Shown: positions 7,813 to 17,001, counted from the first letter of the stretch. The stretch is 64,000 nucleotides of DNA from Hymenobacter aranciens (GCF_030580865.1 NZ_JAUQSY010000022.1:1-64000), one strand, 5' to 3'. Made by a program: numbers and translations. The notes: generated by a model from the sequence alone, not told the origin.

Positions 7813-10800
7813 ATGCTGACTGTTACTCGTTTTCTGCGGCGGCGCTGGCCGCTGCTGGCTGCCCTGCTGCTGGCCGCCCCGGCCGCCTGGGCCCAAACCA
7901 CGCCCGGCGTGGGCATTGGCACCACCACGCCCGACCCCGCCGCCGCCCTCGACATCACGGCCGCCGGCAAGGGCCTGCTCATTCCGCGCCTCGACTCGGC
8001 CACCCGCGCCCAGATTCCCAGCCCCCCGGCGGGCCTGCTGGTGTACCAGACCACCGGGCGCACCGGCTTTTGGTACTACACCGGCGCGGCCTGGGCCTTC
8101 ATCCCCGACAAGCTGCGCAGCGGCGACAACCTGGGCAACCACACCGCCACCCAGAACCTGAATATGCAGAACAACGCCCTGGTGGGCACCAGCACCATCC
8201 TGCCCAACGGCGTGGTGGGCCTGGGCGTGCGGGCCGACGGCGGCCTCAACATCGGGCAGAACACGACGGGCCAAAGCATCTACCTGGGCTACGAGGCCGG
8301 GGCTGCCAACACCACCGGCGGCGGCAACGTTTTTCTGGGGCTGCGCAGCGGCCGCAACAATACCACGGGCCGCTCCAACGTATTTACGGGCACCAACAGT
8401 GGCCTTAAGAACACCACCGGCGACGGCAACGTGTTCACGGGTGATAGCAGCGGCTCCAGCAATACGACGGGCGACAACAACACCTTCACGGGCACCAACA
8501 GCGGCCTTGGCAACACCACGGGCAGCTTCAACGTGTTTAGCGGCAACCTGAGCGGCTCCAGCAACACGACGGGCAGCCTGAACACGTTTACGGGCACCAG
8601 CAGCGGCCAGTTCAACACGACGGGCGGCAACAACGTGTTCAGCGGCTACCAGAGCGGCTTCAATAACACGGCGGGCGGCAACAATACCTTTAGCGGCACC
8701 AACAGCGGCTACTTCAACTCGAAGGGCAGCAACAACGTATTCAGCGGCTTCGATAGCGGCAACCAGAACACGACGGGTCGCAGCAACACGTTCACGGGCA
8801 CCAGCAGCGGGCGGGCCAACACGGTGGGCACCTACAACACGTTTGCCGGCGACAGCAGCGGCTATAACAATACCACCGGCAGCTACAACACGTTTGCCGG
8901 GGCGCTAAGTGGGCTGAGCAACACGGGGGGCGGCGAAAACGTGTTCAGCGGCTACCAAAGCGGCCAAGCCAACACGACGGGTGGCGGCAACGTGTTCAGC
9001 GGTTCCCGAAGCGGCTTGGCCAACACGACGGGCAACGGTAACGTGTTCAGCGGCTACCAAAGCGGCTCCAGCAATACGACGGGCAGCTTAAACGTGTTCA
9101 GCGGCTACCAAAGCGGCCAAGCCAACACGACGGGTAGCGGCAACGCGTTTAGTGGCTACCAAAGTGGCCAGGCCAACACGACAGGCGGCGAAAACGTGTT
9201 CAGCGGCTACAACAGCGGCCGGGCCACCACGACGGGCAGCAATAACGTGTTCAGCGGTTCCCGAAGCGGCCAAGCCAACACGACGGGCAACAGTAACGTA
9301 TTCAGCGGCTATCAAAGCGGCCACAGCAACACGACGGGCAACGATAACGTGTTCAGCGGGCCCAATAGCGGCTATACCAACACGACGGGTAGCGGCAACG
9401 TGTCCAGCGGCACCAACAGCGGCATAAACAACACGACGGGTAACTATAACACGTTCGTGGGCACCAGCGCGGGCACCCAAAACACGACGGGCACGGGCAA
9501 CGTGGCCCTGGGCACCAACGCCGGCCAGGCCAACGCCACGGGCAGCAACAACCTGGCCCTGGGCACCAGCGCCGGCCCCGCCGTGGACGGCCTCACCAAC
9601 ACCGTGGCCCTGGGCTACAACGTGAAGCCCACCCAGAGCAACACCATCATCCTGGGCAACGGGGCCAGCGTGGGCATCGGCACCACTGCCCCCACGGCCC
9701 TGCTCGACGTGGCCGGCAGCGCCCGCCTGCGCGGCCTGAGCACGGCGGGCGTGGTGACGACCGACGCCCAGGGCAACCTGAGCAGCACCGCCACCGTGCC
9801 CGGCGACAACCTGGGCAACGGCGTGGCCACGACGACCGTGAACCTGCAAGGAAACGCGCTGACTGGCACCGGCGCCGACCTGGGCAGCACCGTGGGCCTG
9901 GGCGTGCGGACCGACGGCGGCCTCAACCTGGGCCAGAACACCACCGGCAACAACGTGTATCTGGGCTACCAGGCGGGGCAGGCCACCACGGGCACCAGCA
10001 ATACCTTCGGCGGCTACCAAGCCGGGCAAACCACCACGACGGGCGCTTACAACACCTTTCTGGGCTATAGAGCCGGGCAGGCGAACACCAGTGGAGAGAT
10101 TAACACCTTTCTGGGGGAGAACAGCGGTCTGAACAACACGACCGGCGCTCGTAATGCCTTCGTGGGCAACAATAGCGGGCGCAGCAACACGACGGGCAGC
10201 GACAACGTATTCAGCGGCAACCAGAGCGGCTATAACAACACCACGGGTGCTCGAAACATATTCAGCGGTGCTCAAAGCGGCTATGGTAACACCACGGGGA
10301 ACAACAACATATTTAACGGCCACGAGAGCGGCTATTACAACTACTCAGGTAACAACAATGTATTTAGCGGCTACCAGAGCGGTTACGATAACGGCACGGG
10401 CAGCAACAACGTGGCGCTGGGCTACAAAGCTGGCCCCCAGGTGGACGGGCTGACTAACACTGTGGCCCTGGGCCACAACGTGAGGACCACCCAGAGCAAC
10501 ACCGTCATCCTCGGCAGCGGAGCCAACGTGGGCATCGGCACCACCACCCCCGCCCAGAAGCTCGACGTGGTAGGCACCGTGCGGGCCAGCGGCACGGTGA
10601 TGCAGCAGAGCTTCGACAGCGGCTCCATCACCGTGGCAGCCAACGGCGGCAGCAGCTACGTCTGGACTCACAGCCTGGGCTACCGCCCCTTCATCATCGG
10701 CTCGCTCGACCAGAGCAGCGGCACCTTTGCCGATTACGTGAGCTGGGCCTACACCAGCAACAGCACCACCACCACCTTCTACTTCACCAACCGCGGCGGT

Positions 10801-10842
10801 AGCGACGCCACCTTCGTGCTGCGCTGGATTCGGGTGAACTAG
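7813..10842 (+). CDS. Secreted repeat adhesin / tail-fibre-like protein
   Basis: 1009 residues from ATG 7813, which starts directly before a clean signal peptide (MLTVTRFLRRRWPLLAALLL...AWA). The N-terminal segment GVGIGTTTPDPAAALDI is typical of Bacteroidota tail-fibre-like proteins. About 26 tandem 17-residue units follow (consensus NVFSGYQSGQANTTG plus two residues), then a linker (VDGLTNTVALGYNV, VGIGTTAPTALLDVAGSARL). The linker is followed by a second, shorter block of about 10 units and a C-terminal domain of about 95 residues. The regular N-x-F-x-G...SG...NTTG spacing suggests a beta-solenoid stalk, possibly trimeric. No T9SS sorting domain and no S74 chaperone triad is visible. Between the arrays, codon choice varies among synonyms, so the repeats are not all of recent origin. 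Adhesion or surface-fibre function is inferred. Confidence 0.8.
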   Translation: MLTVTRFLRRRWPLLAALLLAAPAAWAQTTPGVGIGTTTPDPAAALDITAAGKGLLIPRLDSATRAQIPSPPAGLLVYQTTGRTGFWYYTGAAWAFIPDKLRSGDNLGNHTATQNLNMQNNALVGTSTILPNGVVGLGVRADGGLNIGQNTTGQSIYLGYEAGAANTTGGGNVFLGLRSGRNNTTGRSNVFTGTNSGLKNTTGDGNVFTGDSSGSSNTTGDNNTFTGTNSGLGNTTGSFNVFSGNLSGSSNTTGSLNTFTGTSSGQFNTTGGNNVFSGYQSGFNNTAGGNNTFSGTNSGYFNSKGSNNVFSGFDSGNQNTTGRSNTFTGTSSGRANTVGTYNTFAGDSSGYNNTTGSYNTFAGALSGLSNTGGGENVFSGYQSGQANTTGGGNVFSGSRSGLANTTGNGNVFSGYQSGSSNTTGSLNVFSGYQSGQANTTGSGNAFSGYQSGQANTTGGENVFSGYNSGRATTTGSNNVFSGSRSGQANTTGNSNVFSGYQSGHSNTTGNDNVFSGPNSGYTNTTGSGNVSSGTNSGINNTTGNYNTFVGTSAGTQNTTGTGNVALGTNAGQANATGSNNLALGTSAGPAVDGLTNTVALGYNVKPTQSNTIILGNGASVGIGTTAPTALLDVAGSARLRGLSTAGVVTTDAQGNLSSTATVPGDNLGNGVATTTVNLQGNALTGTGADLGSTVGLGVRTDGGLNLGQNTTGNNVYLGYQAGQATTGTSNTFGGYQAGQTTTTGAYNTFLGYRAGQANTSGEINTFLGENSGLNNTTGARNAFVGNNSGRSNTTGSDNVFSGNQSGYNNTTGARNIFSGAQSGYGNTTGNNNIFNGHESGYYNYSGNNNVFSGYQSGYDNGTGSNNVALGYKAGPQVDGLTNTVALGHNVRTTQSNTVILGSGANVGIGTTTPAQKLDVVGTVRASGTVMQQSFDSGSITVAANGGSSYVWTHSLGYRPFIIGSLDQSSGTFADYVSWAYTSNSTTTTFYFTNRGGSDATFVLRWIRVN

Positions 10843-10890
10843 GGCGGGCCGGCAAGCGCCTGCTGCCATGCTTGCTGGCGCTTACCTACC

Positions 10891-10921
10891 AAAGAGACTG
10901 GCCCCGGCCAGTCTCTTTTTT
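10891..10921 (+). terminator. Intrinsic terminator (copy 2)
   Basis: AGAGACTGGCC / GGCCAGTCTCT stem followed by seven T, the same hairpin as at 3634-3665. It ends the adhesin transcript 49 nt after the stop. Confidence 0.87.
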
Positions 10922-11000
10922 GTGCCCATCCCGGTTCGGCCTGTCACCTTTGGGCTGGGGGCACGTAGCAGGGCGGGGTCATCATTCCGGCCTCCCGGCT

Positions 11001-11561
11001 ATGTTTGCTACGTATGTTGTGCTGCCTGCGTGGGTGGCCTGGCCCTGCGGGGTGGCGTTTATCCTGGGTATCTATGGGCTGGGGCGCGCCATTGGCTGGG
11101 CCCAGCGGCTCTACGACCCCCCGGCCAATGCCTTCAAGCTGCCGGCGGCTCAGGAGGTGTTTCCGTTCACGCTCACAGCGGCCGGGGCCTACGAGGTGGC
11201 CCTCACCCGGCCCGGGCAGTGGGGGCGGCCGTTCACGATGCCCCCGGCGGTGCTGGAGGTGCGCCGCCTGCCCGACGGACCCGTGCAGCGGCTGGAGCCC
11301 AGCTTCTGGAACTGGGGCCGGCGCGCCAACATGGACGGCGACACCTCCCAGCGCATTGCCGACTTCGGGGCCGACCAGCCCGGCGACTACGAGCTGCGCA
11401 ACCTGACGCCCACCCAGTTTCACCGCGGCGACCTGCTGCGCATCCAACCCTCCACGGCTGGCAAATCCCTGCCCCTGACCCTGCTGTTCCTGGTATCGGG
11501 CCTGGCCACCATCGGCGGCTTCGTGGTGGGGCTGATTGCCGGGCTGGGTGGCAGGCACTAA
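11001..11561 (+). CDS. Small membrane protein with two TM segments, unknown function
   Basis: 186 residues. An N-terminal TM helix (about 5-30, VVLPAWVAWPCGVAFILGIYG) precedes an approximately 110-residue soluble, probably beta-rich domain (ANAFKLPAAQEVFPFTLTAA...YELRNLTP), then a C-terminal TM helix (LTLLFLVSGLATIGGFVVGL). I do not recognise a family. The frame is open further upstream, but the adhesin terminator and a CACCTTTG -7-like element at about 10943 lie inside that extension, so ATG 11001 is the realistic start. Its neighbour downstream is a LytTR regulator 157 bp away with its own promoter. Confidence 0.7.
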   Translation: MFATYVVLPAWVAWPCGVAFILGIYGLGRAIGWAQRLYDPPANAFKLPAAQEVFPFTLTAAGAYEVALTRPGQWGRPFTMPPAVLEVRRLPDGPVQRLEPSFWNWGRRANMDGDTSQRIADFGADQPGDYELRNLTPTQFHRGDLLRIQPSTAGKSLPLTLLFLVSGLATIGGFVVGLIAGLGGRH

Positions 11562-11645
11562 GGGCACGCGGTGGCCCCGCCGTGGCGGCGCGGCCCCGCC
11601 CCATAAGTGGCCGGGGCCCTGGTTGCAAGCCACCTAAAATCCGCC

Positions 11646-11653
11646 TATATTTG
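11646..11653 (+). promoter_or_regulatory. -7 promoter element of the LytTR gene
   Basis: TATATTTG matches TAnnTTTG; the transcript would start near 11659, about 60 nt before the ATG at 11719. Confidence 0.6.
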
Positions 11654-11718
11654 GCCGCGCTCCGCTGGCCAGTGGCCCGGGCTGGCTGGGTCATGCCCAG
11701 GCCACGGGGCGTAGTAGA

Positions 11719-12444
11719 ATGGATGAAGAAAATAAAGTAGCCGTACGACTTGTTACCACCGACCCTGCCCTAGCCGACCTCCTGACCCCCACGCTGTGTG
11801 CCCTGGGCTACGCCCTGCCGCCACCCGCCGCCATGCTGGCCGGGCTGGCGTGGCCGGCGCCGGCCCCGCTGCTGCTTCTGCTCGACCTCGACGGCCTGCC
11901 CCCGACCGAGCCCCCGGCCCTGGCTGCCCTGCTGGCGGGGCCCGACCTGGTGCAGGCCCTGCTGCTTACCAGCACGCCCAGCCCCCCGCTGCTGGGACTG
12001 GCGCTGCCGGTGGCGCGGCTGCAGTGGCTGGCCAAGCCGGTGCAGGGCCTGGCGCTGGCCAATGCCTTAGCCGCGGCGCAGCTGGCCCTGGACCTGCGCC
12101 AGCAGGCCAGTCAACGGCGCCGCTGGCTGAAATACCTGACCGTGACCATCGGCCCCAGCCAGCAGCGCCTGCACCTGAGCCGGGTGCTCTACCTCGAAAC
12201 CGACGATAAGTACGTGACGGCCGTGACCGCTACCGGCCGCTACGTGCTGCGCCGCTCCCTCAAGATGCTGCTGCTCCGGCTGCGCCCCGACCGCTTCGTG
12301 CGCATTCACCACAGCTACGCCATCAACCTGAAGTACCTGCGCGCGCTACCTACCGATGCCCTGAACGTGCAGCTGCTGACGCACACACTGCCCGTGGGCC
12401 GCCACTACCGCGAGGCCCTGCGCCGCCAGTTCCACAAGCGCTAG
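11719..12444 (+). CDS. LytTR DNA-binding regulator with degenerate receiver
   Basis: 241 residues. Residues about 5-120 have the length and strand pattern of a receiver, including LLLLLDLDGLPP (possible phosphoacceptor Asp), LLLTSTP and the Lys in QWLAKPVQG. The N-terminal acidic pair is reduced to TTD in RLVTTDPALADLL. Residues about 140-241 form a LytTR domain: LHLSRVLYLETDDKYVTAVT, RRSLKMLLLRL, FVRIHHSYAINLKYLRAL, LPVGRHYREALRRQF. No LytS-type kinase is adjacent. It may be a response regulator with altered phosphorylation chemistry or a phosphorylation-independent pseudo-receiver. The next 600 bp downstream are non-coding and contain a 21-bp periodic array. Confidence 0.85.
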   Translation: MDEENKVAVRLVTTDPALADLLTPTLCALGYALPPPAAMLAGLAWPAPAPLLLLLDLDGLPPTEPPALAALLAGPDLVQALLLTSTPSPPLLGLALPVARLQWLAKPVQGLALANALAAAQLALDLRQQASQRRRWLKYLTVTIGPSQQRLHLSRVLYLETDDKYVTAVTATGRYVLRRSLKMLLLRLRPDRFVRIHHSYAINLKYLRALPTDALNVQLLTHTLPVGRHYREALRRQFHKR

Positions 12445-12668
12445 CCCCGCCCCCGGCCGCCGGCCCGCCGGTAGCTGGCACCCCGGTGGCGGTCGCCTAC
12501 GCACATGGTACGGTCGTTTACGCCATTGGGCTTGACAAGGGCGCTGGCGGCTTGCTTCTTGGGGCACCAAGGCGCTACCCTGGCGCCGGCTCTGGCTTAT
12601 GTATCCGGTTTGTTTGTCTTCCGTTGGCGATTGGGCGTTGCCCCAGGTGGTGTGCGCAAAAGGAGAAC

Positions 12669-12962
12669 GGCTGACGAGGTTCGCCGAATGGCTAACGCCG
12701 GCAGCCGTACGGGTGGCACCGTCCACCGTGCGGGTAACACCGTCCGCCGTACGGGTGGCGCCGGCAGCCGTTCGGGTAACGCCGGCAGCCGTACGGGTAA
12801 CGCTGGCAGCCGATAGGGGAGGAGCCTCCGCCGCACGGGTGGCGCTGTCACCCGCACGGATAGCGCTGTCACCCGAACGGGTAGCGCCGTCCGCCGTACG
12901 GGTAGCGCCGTCCGCCGAACGGGTAACAGCCTCACCCGCACGGCTGCCGACATCTGCCGAGC
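12669..12962. repeat. 21-bp periodic tandem array 1 (14 units)
   Basis: Fourteen consecutive 21-bp units. The best conserved part is CCGNACGGGTARC; the rest of each unit drifts (GCCGGCAGCCG, ACCGTCCACCG, GCTGTCACCCG and similar). The array is open in several frames on both strands, which explains heptad-repeat ORFs, but I see no start context or codon logic that makes it a gene. It ends 94 bp before the FN3-like gene at 13057. Apart from the array, 12445-13056 holds nothing I can assign. Confidence 0.9.
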
Positions 12963-13056
12963 CAGCGGCGCCACTGCGGCCTCGGGTAGCGGCCTACCGC
13001 TACCGCCGAAGGCGGGCCCTGCATCCGGCCTTTCTTACTCCCTTTTTCTGACAGTT

Positions 13057-13695
13057 ATGCCCATGAAACGAGTTCTTAAAGTTCTGACCGATTACAGCTA
13101 CCTGCGGGTGGCCCAGTACAGCGGCTTTGCCCACGGCGTGACCAGTGCGCTGGGCGCCAGCGCCTACTTTCCCACCGGCAAAGCGCTGGCCCAGCCCGTG
13201 CTCGAAGCCGTACAGGCCCTCGATGCCTTCACCGAGGCCAACCCTTTGTCGAATACCCAGCTCACGGCCGAGCTGCAGGTATTGCGCGCCACCTTGCTCA
13301 AGGCCCTGAGCGATGCCGCCGGCGAGGTAAACCGCCTGCAGGCCGGCAACGAGGCCGCCCTGCGCAGCACGGGCTTCGTGCTGGCTACAGAGCCCAAAAA
13401 GCGGCAGCCGCCCCTGGCCCCCACCAGGTGCGAGATTGTGGACGGCCCCAGCAGTGGCACCGTGTGCATCCAGATTAAGCGCCCCCTGGATACCGACAAC
13501 GTGAAGTGGTACTACACCACCGACCCCACCCTGCCCCTGGAGCAGTGGACCTACGTGCTCAAGCTCACCGACGAGCTCACCATCACGGGGCTGGTGCCCG
13601 GCACCAGGCTCTACGCCAAAGTAGCCGCCATCAACAGCGCCTCGGAGCTCGACAACCTGGCCTTTGCCGAGGCCACGCCGCGTTTCGTGCAGTAG
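13057..13695 (+). CDS. Fibronectin type III-like protein, unknown function
   Basis: 212 residues without signal peptide or TM segment. Residues about 1-110 are helical, with small residues and heptad-like spacing (LEAVQALDAFTEANPLSN, LQVLRATLLKALSDAAGEV). Residues about 120-212 resemble one fibronectin type III domain (CEIVDGPSSGTVCIQIK, WYYTTDP, LTITGLVPGTRLYAKVAAIN). Proteins of this layout are common hypothetical proteins in environmental Bacteroidota; no function is assigned. The first ATG is 13057; ATG 13063 is two codons downstream. A terminator follows at 13718-13751, so it is probably monocistronic. Confidence 0.75.
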   Translation: MPMKRVLKVLTDYSYLRVAQYSGFAHGVTSALGASAYFPTGKALAQPVLEAVQALDAFTEANPLSNTQLTAELQVLRATLLKALSDAAGEVNRLQAGNEAALRSTGFVLATEPKKRQPPLAPTRCEIVDGPSSGTVCIQIKRPLDTDNVKWYYTTDPTLPLEQWTYVLKLTDELTITGLVPGTRLYAKVAAINSASELDNLAFAEATPRFVQ

Positions 13696-13717
13696 CCCGG
13701 CTGCTGCCGGGTGCCAG

Positions 13718-13751
13718 GCCGTCGGCCCCTCTGGGGGTCGGCGGCTTTTTT
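13718..13751 (+). terminator. Intrinsic terminator after the FN3-like gene
   Basis: GCCGTCGGCCCC pairs with GGGGTCGGCGGC (two G-U pairs) and is followed by TTTTTT, beginning 23 nt after the stop codon. Confidence 0.8.
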
Positions 13752-13881
13752 GTGCCCCGGTGGGGGCAGGGCGGGCGGCTGCTCCTGGCGCCCGCCGGTG
13801 GGCACCGCCCTACGGCGCCGACCCCGAAAAGTTATAGGAATCGGCCGAAAGTGCCAGAAAAGGCGGGCTTTTTTTTCGCCC

Positions 13882-13947
13882 TGGCGGAGAAACAACGAAG
13901 ATTGGCAGGCAGAGAACAGCCGCCCGTTTGGAGGTGCCGGAACTTTG
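13882..13947 (+). promoter_or_regulatory. Direct-repeat operator C and promoter of the beta-helix gene
   Basis: TGGCGGAGAAACAAC starts at 13882 and TGGCAGGCAGAGAAC at 13903, 21 bp apart. A TTTG at 13927 and GGAACTTTGTAGC with TTTG at 13944 form a plausible -33/-7 pair. The repeats sit immediately upstream of the -33 position, as expected for an activator. The GGAACTTTGTAGC string is also found at the hybrid kinase promoter on the minus strand near 2770. Confidence 0.55.
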
Positions 13948-14002
13948 TAGCGTCGAAAAAGCGCCCCGGCCGCTCAGCATTGGTCCGGGGCGTTGATGCG
14001 CC

Positions 14003-14029
14003 TGCCCCGGATGGTCCGGGGCAGGCAAG
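14003..14029 (+). repeat. Leader hairpin upstream of the beta-helix gene
   Basis: GCCTGCCCCGG / CCGGGGCAGGC is a perfect 11-bp stem in the untranslated leader. A second dyad (GCCCCGGCC...GGTCCGGGGC) lies just before it. Neither is followed by a T-run; a role in mRNA stability or translation is possible. Confidence 0.6.
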
Positions 14030-14055
14030 AATACCCTTCCTCCTATCCCTGTTGT

Positions 14056-16833
14056 ATGCTACAACCCTACTATTCCTCCCGGCTGCCCCGGTCCTCGCGG
14101 GGAAAATTGCCCGTCAGCCGTTGCCGGGCGCTGGCTCGTTTTGTGCTGCTGCTGGCCCTACTAGGGGCCACGCTGCCCGCCGCCCAGGCCAAGGTATTTT
14201 ACGTGGATGCCGCCCAGCCCGGCAACGAGGGCGATGGCCGCAGCTGGAGCACCGCCAAAAAAGACCTGCAGGAAGCCCTTAACCTGGCCACCACCGTCGG
14301 CGACGAGGTGTGGGTGAAGGCCGGCACCTACCTGCCCACGGCCGTGCCGCCCCTGGCCGCCACCAACACCACGGCCACCACCGTGCAGGACCGCACGTTC
14401 TACCTGCTGGGGGCCAACATCAAGCTCTACGGCGGCTTTGCGGGCACCGAAACGGCGGCCAGCCAGCGCAACCCGGTGGCCAACCCCACCACCCTGAGCG
14501 GCGACCTGGACGGCAGCGCCGGCACGGCCGACGCCTACCACGTGCTGGTAACCATCAACCGCACCAGCGCCTGCGTACTCGACGGCTTCGTGGTGCGGGG
14601 CGGGCGGGCCACCGGCACCGGCAGCATCATGGTGCAAACCAACGCCGGAGCGGCAGTAGGGATTAACCGCATCAATGGCGGCGGCCTGCTCAACAACAAC
14701 AGCAACCTCACGGTGAGCAACTGCACCTTCAGCGCCAACAGAGCCACCAACGGCGGCGGCATCAATAACTACCTCAACAGCCCCACCATCAGCGGCTGCA
14801 CCTTCAGCGATAACAGCGCCACCAACGGCGGCGGTATCAATGATGACAACAGCAACCCCACGATAAGCAATTGCACCTTCAGCGCCAACAGCGCCACCAA
14901 TGGCGGCGGCATCAGTAACTACAACACCAGCAGCCCGGTGGTGAGCGGCTGCACCTTCAGCGCCAACAGCGCCACCAGCGGCGGCGGCATGCTCAACAAC
15001 GGCAGCAGCCCCACGGTGAGTGGCTGCACCTTCGGCGGCAACAGCGCCAGCAGCGGCGGCGCCATGTACAATTTAAACAGCAGCCCCGTGGTGAGCAGCA
15101 GTGCGTTCAGCAGCAACAGCGCGGCCATCCACGGCGGGGGCCTGTACAACACCACCGGCAGCCCGGAGCTGAGCAACTGCGTGTTTCATGGCAACAGCGC
15201 CGGCGCCAACGGCGGCGCCCTGCACAACAACGCCACCGGCAGCCCCGTGGTGAGCAGCTGCACCTTCTATGGCAACACGGCCACCGGGGGCAGCAGCATC
15301 GGCGGTGGCTTGTATTACGTGGGCAATGCAGGCGGCTCTCTCACCAACTGCATTCTGCACCTGAACACCACCCCCAGCAATGGCGGCGACGCCAACCGCG
15401 AGGAAATCTACAAGGCCGGCACCGGCGCCGGGCTCAGCGTGAGCTACTGCCTCGTGCGCGACGCGGCGGGCGTGGCGCCCAACCTCGGCGTGACCAATGC
15501 CTCGCTCAGCAACTGCTTTCGTACTATCCCAGCCCTGGCCGACCCTACCGACCCCGACGGCCCCGACAACCAGTGGCGCACCGCCGACGACGGCCTGCGC
15601 CCCACCTGCACCAGCTTCGTGAATGACAAAGGCACCGGCAGCACCCCGGCCACCGACATTCTGGGCAACCCCCGCAAGGGCCCCATGGACCTGGGCGCCT
15701 ACGAGGCCACCGGCGGCACCAGCGCCTCCACCAGCCTGCCCACCGACTATACCTCGGTAAACATTGCCCAGACCGCTGCCGCGCTGCGCTACACCGACTG
15801 CCAGAACGAGCTGCTGCAGCTCAACGCCGCCAGCCCTTACACCCTGCTGGGCAGCACCACCGTCGCGGTGCGGGTGCTGGCCACCGCCGCCACCTTCTAC
15901 GGCCGGCCCTACGTGCGCCGCTACTACGACATCAGCCCGCTCACCAACCCCAGCACCGCCACCGCCGAGGTGACGCTGTACTTCAGCCAGGCCGACTTTG
16001 CCGACTACAACGCCGTGCGGGGCAGCCGCCCCGCCCTGCCGCTCTCGGCCGCCGACCCCGAAGGCTATGCCGCCAACCTGCGCATCAGCCAGCACCACGG
16101 CGCCAGCGCCAGTGGCGCGCCCGGCAGCTACTCCGGCTGGGCCGGCACCGGCCCGGCTATCGTGCTCATCACCCCCACGGCCGTAAGCTACAACGCCACT
16201 GCCGCCCGCTGGGAGGCGCGCTTCCCGGTCACGGGCTTCTCGGGCTTTTTTGCCCACACCAGCGAGACGCCGCTGCCCGTGGTGCTGACGGCTTTCACCG
16301 CCCGGGCCGTGAAGGCTGGCGCCGAGCTGACCTGGCACACCGCCAGCGAGCAGAACAGCGCCCGCTTCGACATCGAGCGCAGCCGCGATGGGCAGCACTT
16401 CGAGAAAATAGGGGAGGAGCAGGCCCGGGGCAATAGTGCCCACCTCACCATCTACAGCTTGCTGGATAAGCAATTGCCCGCTGGTACTATCTATTACCGC
16501 CTGCGGCAGGTGGACCGCGACGGCAGCGCCAGCTACTCGCCCGTGCGCACCCTGACGGCTACGACGCCGCCCGCCGCCCCCACGGGCACCCTGCTGGTGC
16601 TGCCCACCGTGGCCGCCCCCGGCCAGCCCCAGCACTACGCCTACACCGGCCCGGCCCTGCCCGCCGATGCGACGCTGGAAATACTCGACGCCACCGGCCG
16701 CTGCCGGGGGCGGCAGGCGGTGGGCCCGGCGAACAGGGGCCTGCTGGCCCCGGCCGGACTGGTCCCCGGCTGGTACTGGTTGCGCCTGCGCGATGCGGCC
16801 AGCGTGCGCCCCGTGCGCTTCTACCAGCCCTAA
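14056..16833 (+). CDS. Secreted right-handed beta-helix protein with T9SS sorting domain
   Basis: 925 residues from ATG 14056. The N-terminal region carries a signal peptide with a long basic n-region (core ARFVLLLALLGATLPAAQA). KVFYVDAAQPGNEGDGRSW begins the parallel beta-helix typical of pectate-lyase-like and polymorphic outer-membrane proteins. About ten coils repeat the pattern NSATNGGGI..SPTISGCTFS, with stacked Asn, Cys and GGG turns, over residues about 215-440. DILGNPRKGPMDLGAYE closes this domain. A middle domain (about 570-730) precedes a C-terminal T9SS type A region starting LPVVLTAFTARAVKAGAELTW and ending in VRPVRFYQP. It should be exported by Sec and then by T9SS to the cell surface. 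Its last 170 residues closely match those of the next gene, 168 bp downstream. Confidence 0.88.
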   Translation: MLQPYYSSRLPRSSRGKLPVSRCRALARFVLLLALLGATLPAAQAKVFYVDAAQPGNEGDGRSWSTAKKDLQEALNLATTVGDEVWVKAGTYLPTAVPPLAATNTTATTVQDRTFYLLGANIKLYGGFAGTETAASQRNPVANPTTLSGDLDGSAGTADAYHVLVTINRTSACVLDGFVVRGGRATGTGSIMVQTNAGAAVGINRINGGGLLNNNSNLTVSNCTFSANRATNGGGINNYLNSPTISGCTFSDNSATNGGGINDDNSNPTISNCTFSANSATNGGGISNYNTSSPVVSGCTFSANSATSGGGMLNNGSSPTVSGCTFGGNSASSGGAMYNLNSSPVVSSSAFSSNSAAIHGGGLYNTTGSPELSNCVFHGNSAGANGGALHNNATGSPVVSSCTFYGNTATGGSSIGGGLYYVGNAGGSLTNCILHLNTTPSNGGDANREEIYKAGTGAGLSVSYCLVRDAAGVAPNLGVTNASLSNCFRTIPALADPTDPDGPDNQWRTADDGLRPTCTSFVNDKGTGSTPATDILGNPRKGPMDLGAYEATGGTSASTSLPTDYTSVNIAQTAAALRYTDCQNELLQLNAASPYTLLGSTTVAVRVLATAATFYGRPYVRRYYDISPLTNPSTATAEVTLYFSQADFADYNAVRGSRPALPLSAADPEGYAANLRISQHHGASASGAPGSYSGWAGTGPAIVLITPTAVSYNATAARWEARFPVTGFSGFFAHTSETPLPVVLTAFTARAVKAGAELTWHTASEQNSARFDIERSRDGQHFEKIGEEQARGNSAHLTIYSLLDKQLPAGTIYYRLRQVDRDGSASYSPVRTLTATTPPAAPTGTLLVLPTVAAPGQPQHYAYTGPALPADATLEILDATGRCRGRQAVGPANRGLLAPAGLVPGWYWLRLRDAASVRPVRFYQP

Positions 16834-17001
16834 GGTCCTCTGGTTGTAGTGCCTGGCTTTCGGGCCGGCGGCGCGGGCTCTGCCGGAGTTCGCGCCGCCC
16901 CCTACTCCCCGCCTGCCACCGGGCCGGGTGGGCGGCTACTGCCCCGGCAACTGGCATTGTCTGAAATCAGCTCATTTAATACCCTTTCTCTTTTTAAAAG
17001 T

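Noticed and set aside
12597-13051. Heptad-repeat ORFs on both strands (150 aa plus, 125 aa minus)
   Set aside because: They arise because a 21-bp tandem array lacks stops in several frames; conservation follows nucleotides, not one reading frame.
15073-16635. 520-residue minus-strand ORF
   Set aside because: Antisense shadow of the beta-helix T9SS gene with low-complexity composition.
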